The notes under the pieces were generated by a model. It saw nothing but the letters and a program-made list of their open reading frames with translations, was not told the DNA's origin and did no database searches. From Buchnera aphidicola (Melaphis rhois) (GTDB taxonomy: Bacteria; Pseudomonadota; Gammaproteobacteria; Enterobacterales; Enterobacteriaceae): a DNA stretch of 24,791 bases. The position numbers and the translations under genes were made by a program. Of this stretch, positions 9,527 to 18,319 are shown in pieces (positions within the stretch are counted from its first letter, which is position 1; each line of letters starts with the position of its first letter). The stretch is taken from contig NZ_CP033004.1 in NCBI RefSeq assembly GCF_005080745.1, positions 563,125 to 587,915 on the forward strand, read 5' to 3'.

Positions 9527-10507
9527 TTATTTAAATTTTTTCATATATTTGAAAAAATAATTATTATCTGGATTAATTATTAAAATATCTCGTCCATTTT
9601 TAAAACTATTTTCATATGCTTGAAGACTACGAATAAAGCTGTAGAAATTATACTCTTTATTGAACGAATCAGAAAATAACTCAGCAACTACAGCTTCTCC
9701 TTCACCTCTTATAATCAAAGCTTGTTGTTGTGCATTTGATAAAACTCTAATTACTTCATAATCGGCAAGTGCTTTCAATTTTTCTGCTTCTTCCTGACCT
9801 TTAGACCGTTGGCTTCTAGCAACAGCTTCGCGTTCTGCTCGCATTCTATTATATATTGCATCAGATACTTCAATTGGTAAATTAATTTGTTTAATACGTA
9901 CATCAATTACTTTAATACCTAACTCAGCCATACTATTAGAGTTAACAAACATTCTATTATATCTTGGATCTTTAAAATCTAATACCATATTCTCATTTTG
10001 TTTTATAACATTATCCATTTCATAATCTATACTACCAGAATTTAAAGCATCTCGAACATCAGTAGTTAAACGACCTCTAGAATCAGTAACAATTTCTTTT
10101 ACATTAAGTCGTCCTATCTCAGAACGTAATCGATCACTAAATTTTCGCTTTAGTAATATTTCCGCTTGAGAAATATCACCTCCTCCCGTAGCTAAATAAT
10201 ATCGACTAAAATCACCAATTCTCCATTTTATATAAGAATCTACAATTAAATCTTTTTTTTCTTTTGTTACAAAACGATCTGCCTGATTATCCATCGTTTG
10301 AATTCTAGAATCTAATATTTTTACTGTTTCAAAAATTGGGAATTTTATATGTAAACCAGGATTATATACTAAAGGTTGACTTGTTTTATTACGTAAAACT
10401 TTACCAAATCGTAATACAATGCCTTTTTGTCCTTCCTGAACAACAAATACACATAAAAATAAGAAAATACATATTCCGCTACAAATTATTGTACAAACCT
10501 TATTCAT
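9527..10507 (-). CDS. hflC: HflC, SPFH-family modulator of FtsH protease
   Basis: HflC and HflK form an inner-membrane complex around the FtsH protease and modulate it. The 326-residue protein (E. coli 334) has one N-terminal membrane segment (about 4-23) followed at once by VVQEGQKGIVLRFGKV, the start of the SPFH domain. A charged coiled-coil region with RMRAEREAVARSQRSKGQEEAEKL (residues given as landmarks, about 218-241) follows. The gene starts three bases after the hflK stop, and the ribosome site lies in the last codons of hflK (GGAAAGGGCGGGA), so the two are probably translated together. A T8 run inside the gene does not break the frame. Confidence 0.95.
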   Translation of the reverse strand: MNKVCTIICSGICIFLFLCVFVVQEGQKGIVLRFGKVLRNKTSQPLVYNPGLHIKFPIFETVKILDSRIQTMDNQADRFVTKEKKDLIVDSYIKWRIGDFSRYYLATGGGDISQAEILLKRKFSDRLRSEIGRLNVKEIVTDSRGRLTTDVRDALNSGSIDYEMDNVIKQNENMVLDFKDPRYNRMFVNSNSMAELGIKVIDVRIKQINLPIEVSDAIYNRMRAEREAVARSQRSKGQEEAEKLKALADYEVIRVLSNAQQQALIIRGEGEAVVAELFSDSFNKEYNFYSFIRSLQAYENSFKNGRDILIINPDNNYFFKYMKKFK

Positions 10508-10510
10508 ACT

Positions 10511-11734
10511 TTATTCCCGCCCTTTCCTTGGAAAATGAACTCTAAGAACACGAGTTTTTTTCTGATCTACTATATTATTATGCAATTTGTTAGAAATAAC
10601 ACTATTACTATTTTGTTTCTTAGAGACAGGAACCTGAAGGTTATTTAGAATACTTTCCTGCCTAGGAATACTGTAATTATAGGGTGTTAAAGGAATATTT
10701 TTTTTAGAAAATAAATTATCTATAGAAAATAACAACGAATTATTATTAACAAATATTTTTCTAACATGACTAAATATCTTTTCCATAGACTCAATATATA
10801 ACCTTTCTGTAGTAATGTCTTTTGAAATTTTATACGCAGGTAATATTTTTAAAAATCTTGCAATTTCTCCTTTTGCGTGTGATATTATGCGAAATTTATA
10901 TGCTCTAGCTTCTTCTAAAATACGCTGTGCTTTACCGTTGGCTTTCGGTTGTACCTCATTTACATAGGCTTCTGCTTCTCGAATATATTGTTCTCTATTC
11001 TCTCTAGCAGCTATTGCATCGTCAAAAGCAGATTTAACTTCTTCAGGAGGCCTAGCGACTTGAAAGTTTACATCTAGTACAGTTATACCCATATTATAAG
11101 GTAATATTGTTTTCTCTATTTCTTTTTGTGTATCACTTCTAACTATAGTTCGACCTTCAGTTAAAACTCGATCCATGGTAGAATGACCTATGACACCTCT
11201 CAACGCACTATCAGTAGCTTCTCTTAAACTATCGTCAGGGTTAGTAACCGAAAACAAATAATTCAATGGATCAGTAATACGATACTGTACGTTCATTTCT
11301 ACTCGAACAACATTTTCATCAGACGTTAACATAACACCGGAAGTTGCTAATTCTTTAACAGATTTTATATTAATAGGAACTACATGATCAACAAACACTA
11401 ATCTCCAATTTAAACCAGGTCCAACTAAATGACTAAATTTTCCAAATCGTGTAATTACACCACGTTCGGCTTCTTTAATAGTATAAAAACCGTTCACTGC
11501 TAAAGTAAATACAACCGTTATTAAAATTAATATTATAGGATTTTGAGCACATTTATAAGATCCTGAATTATTGTAAAATGATTGTATTTTTAATTTTAAA
11601 GAGTAAAAAAATTTTTTTAATTCAAGTAAAGTAAAAAATCCATTTTTTTTATTCTTAAAATTTTCTGAATTTCGATTTTTTTTGCTCCAAGGATCTAGTT
11701 CAGGTTTATTATTACTGGGCTGATTCCAGACCAT
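10511..11734 (-). CDS. hflK: HflK, SPFH-family modulator of FtsH protease
   Basis: HflK is the partner of HflC in the membrane complex that modulates FtsH. I start it at the ATG at 11732-11734, not four codons upstream. From there it begins MVWNQPSNNKPELDPW, which matches the E. coli N-terminus (MAWNQP), and GGAG lies six bases upstream. This gives 407 residues (E. coli 419). The hydrophilic cytoplasmic N-terminus is followed by a membrane segment at about 66-86 and then the SPFH domain, beginning EAERGVITRFGKF. In E. coli hfq and hflX lie between miaA and hflK; here 439 bases hold no recognisable copy of either. Confidence 0.95.
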   Translation of the reverse strand: MVWNQPSNNKPELDPWSKKNRNSENFKNKKNGFFTLLELKKFFYSLKLKIQSFYNNSGSYKCAQNPIILILITVVFTLAVNGFYTIKEAERGVITRFGKFSHLVGPGLNWRLVFVDHVVPINIKSVKELATSGVMLTSDENVVRVEMNVQYRITDPLNYLFSVTNPDDSLREATDSALRGVIGHSTMDRVLTEGRTIVRSDTQKEIEKTILPYNMGITVLDVNFQVARPPEEVKSAFDDAIAARENREQYIREAEAYVNEVQPKANGKAQRILEEARAYKFRIISHAKGEIARFLKILPAYKISKDITTERLYIESMEKIFSHVRKIFVNNNSLLFSIDNLFSKKNIPLTPYNYSIPRQESILNNLQVPVSKKQNSNSVISNKLHNNIVDQKKTRVLRVHFPRKGRE

Positions 11735-12173
11735 TCTTATCTCCATTGATTATTTTAAAGACAAAAATCTCTTCATAAACCATTTTGTAAAATTCTAAAT
11801 TACTTTTCATTTTGTATGAAACAAATTAAATATATTTTCAAAAACTAACAAATATATTATATTATTTTAATACATAGTAATAGATCTTATGTATATTCAT
11901 TAATATATTCTATTAAACTATTACAACTAATTCTTACACAAAAAATATTTAACTACTTTTAAAATCATCATACTGATATGATAAATTTATAAAAAATATT
12001 GGAAATATAATGCAAATTAAAATGGACATTATTTCTAAAGTTTAATCCAAATATTTTAAAAATTTTAAAAATTATTTCAAATATTATATATTTAAAATAA
12101 TTAAATACTATTATATAAAAATTATAAATTATGAATATTATACATATAACACACATTAGTTGACGAAATTATA
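11735..12173. other. Gap at the ancestral hfq-hflX position
   Basis: About 440 bases between miaA and hflK, where enterics carry hfq and hflX. No intact gene is seen. A 62-codon minus-strand frame (12156-11968) is almost all Phe, Ile, Tyr and Asn and looks like a chance product of A+T content. Its end (FYKFIISV) weakly recalls the Hfq segment YKHAISTV, too little to call a remnant. The hflK promoter may lie here. Confidence 0.6.
11741..11744 (-). promoter_or_regulatory. Shine-Dalgarno GGAG that sets the hflK start
   Basis: Read on the minus strand, GGAG lies six bases before the ATG at 11734. It falls inside the first codons of the longer possible reading frame, so it argues for the shorter HflK that begins MVWNQP. 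Confidence 0.7.
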
Positions 12174-13118
12174 CTATTGACTAATAATTTTTATTATTTG
12201 ACTACTTATATCATCTAAATTATCATTATTTTTTAATATATTAATATTACTCCAATTTTTTAACCACGTTAGTTGATTTTTAGCTAATTTTTTAGTAGCA
12301 CTAATTGATTTATGTATCATGTCATCATAACTTAAATTATTAATAAGATAATCCCACATTTGTCGATATCCAACACAGCGCATAGAAGGTAAATTGATAT
12401 TTAAATCTCCACGATTTAACAAATGTTCAACTTCTTTTTGAAATCCTGATTTCAGCATATTGCTAAAACGAGTGCATATATTATTAACTAACCAGTTTTT
12501 GCTCCTTGGCATAATAGAAAATTGTACTACTTTATATGGAAATTGGTATTTTTTTAATTTTGTTAAATGAGTTAATGTTTTTCCTGATATATAGAATATC
12601 TCTAATGCTCTCAAGATTCTTTGAATATCATGAGGATGAATTCTCTTCGAAGATTCAAAATCAATTTCTCTTAATTTATTATATAAAAAATTTTTGTTAG
12701 TTTTTACCATAGAATATAAATATGAACGAACTTTGTTATTAGCAGTAGGTAATTGTGGCAATCCATCTAACAATATCTTAAAATAAAACATTGTCCCTCC
12801 AACTAATAAAGGAATCCTTCCTAACGAAAAAATATGTTCTATTATCTTTAACACATCTTTATGAAACTCACCTACTGAATATACTTCAATAGGATCTTTA
12901 ATATCAATTAAATAGTACGGATTGTCTAATAATTCTCGAGAAGTTGGTTTCGCAGTACCAATATTCATACCACGATAAATTAATGCTGAATCTACACTAA
13001 CTAATTCAACTGGTATTAACTGCCTTAATTTTACTGCAATCGCGCTTTTACCACAGGCAGTAGGACCCATTAAAAATATTACTAACGGATATTTTAATTC
13101 TATATTTTTAGTAATCAT
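12174..13118 (-). CDS. miaA: tRNA dimethylallyltransferase MiaA
   Basis: MiaA adds a dimethylallyl group to A37 of tRNAs that read codons starting with U, the first step towards ms2i6A. The 314-residue protein (E. coli 316) has the P-loop GPTACGKS (18-25), VDSALIYRGMNIGTAKP (42-58) with the conserved Asp, LVGGTMFYFK, and HPHDIQRILRALEI. C-terminal elements including GYRQMWDYL are also present. The ATG overlaps the stop codon of the mutL remnant as ATGA, so its start region still sits in the old mutL context. It looks fully functional. Confidence 0.96.
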   Translation of the reverse strand: MITKNIELKYPLVIFLMGPTACGKSAIAVKLRQLIPVELVSVDSALIYRGMNIGTAKPTSRELLDNPYYLIDIKDPIEVYSVGEFHKDVLKIIEHIFSLGRIPLLVGGTMFYFKILLDGLPQLPTANNKVRSYLYSMVKTNKNFLYNKLREIDFESSKRIHPHDIQRILRALEIFYISGKTLTHLTKLKKYQFPYKVVQFSIMPRSKNWLVNNICTRFSNMLKSGFQKEVEHLLNRGDLNINLPSMRCVGYRQMWDYLINNLSYDDMIHKSISATKKLAKNQLTWLKNWSNINILKNNDNLDDISSQIIKIISQ

Positions 13119-14845
13119 GTTTTTAGTAAGAGTAACGCTAAATCGATGTTAACAGGTTGTAATAATATAGGAACAGGATTATATATCAATTCTTGACAAT
13201 ATTTCTCACATTCTGAAAATAATTTTATAATATGTAAATCATTCCAATGTGAAATACGAATTTCGAGATTATTGGAAATATTTGCGATTAATATAGACAA
13301 ATTTATTTGATAATTATTAGCTATGAAACAACTTAACATAAAAAAAAATATTATCAATATTCTGATGAATAAATATAGAAGGAATAGAATACAACTGTAT
13401 AGCAGTTAAAACAAAAGCATATTGTAAACCAATCTTCAGTAACAAATTTTTATATGTATGCAAAATTTTTCGTTGACTAGGATTTTTGATAATAAAGTTA
13501 GGAATACTGAAATACTCAAATTGAATACCGTTACTTGTTATCCCTAGTTCTAATTTAGATTTATCAATCAAACGCTGTTCCATAAGTAAAGATAATATAA
13601 ATAATTTTTCTTTATTAATAATAAATTCCCAAATATAGTACAATATTTCTTAAATAAAACTTATTTAAAATAATTTTTATTATCATAGCTATTTGATATT
13701 AATTTAGTTTTTTTAACAAGTATATTTGATTTATGAAATTTATATTGTATTATATCATCTAACATCTTATTTTTTAAGAAATTATTTTTACTAGTACTCG
13801 ATTTATTTCCTAAAGCTCATTTAGGAGTTTTCTTTTTATTAAAATATCTAAAATAACGTTTTTTTAAAAAAAATAGACTGATATAAACTCATGAACTATA
13901 CAAATTGAAAAAATATTCACTTGTTTTTTATCAGGACGGTACATTAATATCTAATGCATTTGGAGTAATATTAAAATATAAAATATAAGAAACTACGCAT
14001 ATTACCAAAATGTCTTTAACTGCTTCCAAAATTGAATGACGTATAACATTATTATAGACAATACGATAATTAACGTAACAATATTGAATACGCTTATTTT
14101 TAATGTCATTAATATGAATATATCCATCCAAGAATTTTCATATTATCATATTCACAATTAATAAAAGTTACATAGTTTGTTAAAGAAAAAACCACAAACC
14201 ATATTAACTCTATTTCTTTCTTTATTGTCATTGCTAGATGCAGAATAATATCGAATTAATTTGTTATTTTGTTTCAAACAAACGTTAATTTGGTTATTAA
14301 AACAAAGATAAACGTCGTACAACTTCATCCAAGTTAACAAATTTAAAACATCCAGACTTTGCAAATTTTTTACGAACTGGTTGATTAAAAAACAAATCTA
14401 AAATAGTTAACGTAGTAACCTTGAGTATGATTCTATAGGTTGTAAACAGCATCTTAAATTTTGTCCAAAAAAATGAATAACCCCATCCTTTTTGTTCTAA
14501 ACAATGACAAAAAGATAATATCAATCAAGATACCGAATTAATACTAACTAATGCCTCACCACGGAATCCTAAAGTAGTAGCAGATTCTAAATCCTGTATA
14601 GAATAAATTTTATTAGTTGAGTGTCGAGGCAATGATAAAACTAAATATTCCTTACAAATTCTACAACTATTATCTCTAATATTAATTAAATTTAATCCAC
14701 CATTTTCAACATCAATATCGATACTAGTAGAACCTGTATCTATACTATTTTCTATTAGTTCTTTAACTATAGAAGCATAAAAGTGAATAACTTCTCCTGC
14801 AGCAATATAATTTAATGCTATTTTAGGTAATATACAAATAAACAT
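13115..14845 (-). pseudogene. mutL: mutL pseudogene (DNA mismatch repair protein)
   Basis: Pieces of MutL can be followed in order through several frames. The N-terminal ATPase part is at 14845-14528 ([25 protein letters not shown]) and ends at an in-frame TGA (14525-14527) where E. coli has Arg after VS. The same frame then continues to about 14300 (LDLFFNQPVRKKF, LDEVVRRLSL). A shift leads to FNNQINVCLKQNNKLIRYY, a second shift near 14160 to EYDNMKILGWI, and a third near 14125 to IQYCYVNYRIVYNNVIRH. Another near 13941 leads to PDKKQV...IVHEFI. The linker is eroded. The C-terminal dimerisation domain (13643-13115) is split at an A9 run (13340-13348) but ends in HWNDLHIIKLFSECEKYC...LLQPVNIDLAL. 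In the ATPase motif, DNGCGI has become DNSCRI. The start codon and a GGAGA ribosome site remain. Mismatch repair through MutL is lost from this copy. Confidence 0.95.
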
Positions 14846-15023
14846 AAACTAAATTCTCCAAATAATCATAAAATAATCAATTGTATACCACATAACTTAC
14901 AAAAACATATAAATTCCTCGAGTAAAAAAATAATAAAACAATTAAATATAAACTTTAAATACAATAAATTTCAACGAACATATTTATCAAAAAATAAATA
15001 TATTTAATTAAATTAGTATTATT

Positions 15024-16193
15024 TTATATTTTTCTAATGCATAATTTTTTAAAGAAATAAAAATATTCAGTAATTAAAGTAACAACAGGTAATGCTAAAT
15101 CTAACCCACTAATTTCTGATAAAACGTAATTAATTCCTTTACTATTAATTAAAAAATTTAATTTTACTGCTTCAACATCTTTATTATTCTCATAACATAG
15201 TGCAGCTGCTACTCCTTTAACTAAATTAATATTAGAACATTTATATTCTAAAGTACCTAAAATAGGCTTAATTAAACGATCGTTATTACTCAATTTCCTC
15301 AAAGGATTGCGACTAACTCTTATTAAATCGTCAACTAAAAAAGAGTTTTTAAATCTATGTAAAATTGAATTAATATAATTACTATGCTTATTTTCATTTA
15401 AACCATACCGAAATTTTAATACATTTCCACTTTCTTTCATTGCACCGTATACAATGTTATATATATCATGATCTAAAATAGCATTATATATGTTGTTATA
15501 TCCATATAATAAACCTAAATATGCAGTAATAGCGTGTCCAGTATTCAAAGTAAATAATTTTCTTTCACTGTAAGCATCTAAATTACTACTCAATTTCATA
15601 TTAATAATATTAGGGATACTACCTTTAAATTGATTGATATCACATATTATTTCTTTAAACTCTTCTACTCGAACAAATAAAATTTTATTTTTTTTTGTAT
15701 TATTAAATGACACAATTCTATCTACTACAGTATCTACAAATCCCACATTTTTTTCTAAATATTCATGATATTCTATAGATAATACATTCAAAACGCGTTG
15801 CTTTAATACTGAACTACAACGAAATAAATTTTCGCATGCGAGAATGTTAACTAAATTGTTCTTTTTATTTTGTATTTTATATATTATACCTTTCGAAATT
15901 AAATTTGCTAAAGAACTAATAACATTAGCTCCTACAGATATAGTAATAATATCCATTTCTGCTATAATAGGTATAATTTTAGGATCATTAACATATATCG
16001 CTTTTATTCCATCAATTTTATCTAAATAAGATGTATCTCCTAATATTTCAATTTCATATGATTTATACATATTAATAGTATCAACAATTTCTTTATTAAT
16101 ATCAGAAAAAGTTAAATCAAATCCGGAATGTACTAATATTTGTCCAATGAATCCTCGACCTATATTTCCAGCACCAAAATGTAATGCTTTCAT
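15024..16193 (-). CDS. mtlD: Mannitol-1-phosphate 5-dehydrogenase
   Basis: MtlD oxidises mannitol-1-phosphate to fructose-6-phosphate with NAD+. The 389-residue protein (E. coli 382) begins MKALHFGAGNIGRGFIG, the Rossmann dinucleotide-binding start. Further motifs are ACENLFR (119-125), GFVDTVVDRI (151-160), and the catalytic region ERKLFTLNTGHA (210-221) with family lysine K212. It lies 88 bases after mtlA, the order of the E. coli mtlADR operon. The regulator mtlR is absent: the 178 bases that follow hold no gene. Its product enters glycolysis, where the nearby pgi acts. Confidence 0.96.
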   Translation of the reverse strand: MKALHFGAGNIGRGFIGQILVHSGFDLTFSDINKEIVDTINMYKSYEIEILGDTSYLDKIDGIKAIYVNDPKIIPIIAEMDIITISVGANVISSLANLISKGIIYKIQNKKNNLVNILACENLFRCSSVLKQRVLNVLSIEYHEYLEKNVGFVDTVVDRIVSFNNTKKNKILFVRVEEFKEIICDINQFKGSIPNIINMKLSSNLDAYSERKLFTLNTGHAITAYLGLLYGYNNIYNAILDHDIYNIVYGAMKESGNVLKFRYGLNENKHSNYINSILHRFKNSFLVDDLIRVSRNPLRKLSNNDRLIKPILGTLEYKCSNINLVKGVAAALCYENNKDVEAVKLNFLINSKGINYVLSEISGLDLALPVVTLITEYFYFFKKLCIRKI

Positions 16194-16281
16194 TTTCTAT
16201 TTCCAATGTATAATGTATTAATACAGCAATATTATATTATTAATAATAAAATGGTATTTTCATACAATTCATTATTTATAA

Positions 16282-18204
16282 TTATCTTGGGATATTTTGT
16301 GAAAATAATTTTAATACATCATTTACGTTTCTCGTATTAGACAAGTTTTTAATTACTAATTTATCATCTAATGCATTTGTAATGTTACTTACTATCATAA
16401 CATGTTCATTGTTACGCGCTGCAATACCAATAACTAAAAATGCAATATCGCCTGGATCATCTCCAAATCGTACACCTTGAGGGAATTGACAAAAAATTGC
16501 TCCAGTTTTTAATATAGAATCCTTGGCCTTTATAGTACCATGTGGCAAAGCTATGGACTCTCCTAGCCATGTAGACATCATATTTTCTCTTTCTAACATT
16601 GCTGAAATATAATCTTGTTTTACATAACCTTGTTTCACTAACTGTTCACCTATAAACCTAATAGCTTCTTCTTTGTTTCTAGCTTTTTTATTCAAAAATA
16701 CATTTTTTTTAGTGAAATAAAATAAATTATTTATTTTAATATCTTCTTTTTTATTTTCAATTTTATCACTATGAAAGATTTTAGTATCATCAATATTATT
16801 TTTAACTAAATATTTTCCTAACATTTTATAAAAGTTGTAATCTAAAAAATTATTCAAAGATAAATGTTGTAATTTAGGATGTTGTATTCTAGCCCTATCA
16901 GTAAGATTTTTATGAGTTATAACTAAATCAGTATCATTAGAAATAGAATCAATAGCAGCATTCGAAACAACAATATTAATATTTAAACCATTTAATATTT
17001 TTTTAAGTATTCCTGCTCCTATTGCGCTAGAACCCATGCCAGCATCACAAGCAACAATAATTTTATTTATTTTTTTTCTAGAATCAAGATAATTATCATC
17101 AATTAATTTTGAACCATCATTTAATTCGGATGTTGTTTTTTCACGTTGTATTAATATTTTAATATCATTTTCTTGATAATTCGTACTAAAAATTTTTAAT
17201 ATTATAAAAGACATTATAAAAGAAACCAAGAAAGATATCGCAACTGAAAAAGTATTAACAATATATAAACCTTTTGGAGTCATAGCAAAAATCGATATAA
17301 TAGAACCTGGAGAAGCAGCTGATACAAGTCCACCATTAAAAATAGTCAATACAGATATATTAGCCATACTACCTAAAATTAATGCTATAATTAATTTCGG
17401 ATTGAGTAATACATAAGGAAAATATACTTCATGTATTCCACCCAATAATTGAATAATTGATGCATTTCGCAAAGAAGATTTAATATCTTTACTTTGATTT
17501 TTTAAACAAAATAAAGCCATAAGTACGCCAATTCCAGGCCCAGGATTAGATTCAATTAAAAAAAAGATAGATTTATTAAATTTATCTACTTCTTGCATAC
17601 CTAAAGATGAAAAAATACCGTGATTAATAGCATTATTTAGAAAAAAAATTTTAGCAGGTTCGATAAAAATAGAAATTAAAGGTAAAAAATTATTCTTAAT
17701 AATTATATTTACACTATACTCTAAAATATTAGAAAATTGTTCAATTATTGGACCTATGACAAAAAAAGATACTATTGACAATAATATTCCGATAATTCCT
17801 GACGAAAAATTGTTTATCAACATTTCAAAACTACTAGCAATGTTATTTTTAATAATTTTATCAAACCAACGAATAATCCAGCCTCCTAATGGTCCTATTA
17901 TCATAGCTCCTAATAACATTGGTGAAGTAGTATTAACTGCAGCGCCAATTATAGCTATACTTCCAACAATTGCTCCTCTTTTACCACTTATTAACTGGCC
18001 TCCCTTATTAGCAATTAAAATAGGAAAAAGATAGGCTACCATTGGACCTGCTATTTTTTCTAAATCTTTATTTGGAATCCATCCAGAATGAAAAAATAAT
18101 CCACTAATTAATCCCCATGCAATAAAAGCACTAATATTTGGCATAATCATTTTACTTAAAAATCGACCAATATTTTGAACTTTAACTTTTATTAACACTG
18201 ACAT
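16282..18204 (-). CDS. mtlA: PTS mannitol-specific EIICBA component
   Basis: MtlA takes up mannitol through the inner membrane and phosphorylates it to mannitol-1-phosphate, using phosphate passed from PEP by EI and HPr. All three domains are present in 640 residues (E. coli 637). Membrane IIC occupies about 1-340 with NHGIFSSLG (195-203), ESNPGPGIGVLM (218-229) and GGIHEVYFPYVLL (255-267). IIB carries the phosphocysteine C386 in ACDAGMGSS; IIA carries the phosphohistidine H555 in ALPHGTIKA. AAGGAAAAGG precedes the ATG, a strong ribosome site. It sits between pgi and mtlD in one direction. Full retention points to mannitol as a real carbon source. Confidence 0.97.
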   Translation of the reverse strand: MSVLIKVKVQNIGRFLSKMIMPNISAFIAWGLISGLFFHSGWIPNKDLEKIAGPMVAYLFPILIANKGGQLISGKRGAIVGSIAIIGAAVNTTSPMLLGAMIIGPLGGWIIRWFDKIIKNNIASSFEMLINNFSSGIIGILLSIVSFFVIGPIIEQFSNILEYSVNIIIKNNFLPLISIFIEPAKIFFLNNAINHGIFSSLGMQEVDKFNKSIFFLIESNPGPGIGVLMALFCLKNQSKDIKSSLRNASIIQLLGGIHEVYFPYVLLNPKLIIALILGSMANISVLTIFNGGLVSAASPGSIISIFAMTPKGLYIVNTFSVAISFLVSFIMSFIILKIFSTNYQENDIKILIQREKTTSELNDGSKLIDDNYLDSRKKINKIIVACDAGMGSSAIGAGILKKILNGLNINIVVSNAAIDSISNDTDLVITHKNLTDRARIQHPKLQHLSLNNFLDYNFYKMLGKYLVKNNIDDTKIFHSDKIENKKEDIKINNLFYFTKKNVFLNKKARNKEEAIRFIGEQLVKQGYVKQDYISAMLERENMMSTWLGESIALPHGTIKAKDSILKTGAIFCQFPQGVRFGDDPGDIAFLVIGIAARNNEHVMIVSNITNALDDKLVIKNLSNTRNVNDVLKLFSQNIPR

Positions 18205-18319
18205 GCCTTTTCCTTACTTCATTAATTTAGTTGATAAAATAATTGCTTTTTGCAAAATATAAAAATAAGAAAAATATAAAATTTTAAAATGAGATAATTA
18301 AAGTCGTAAATAATCCACA

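Noticed and set aside
17756..18034. A 92-codon plus-strand frame inside mtlA with membrane-like composition
   Set aside because: It is antisense to a well-conserved membrane domain of MtlA; no motif or ribosome site supports it.
18309..18317. TAATCCACA, one mismatch from a DnaA box, between pgi and mtlA
   Set aside because: It is a single site with no cluster and no neighbouring origin genes; one near-match is expected by chance.
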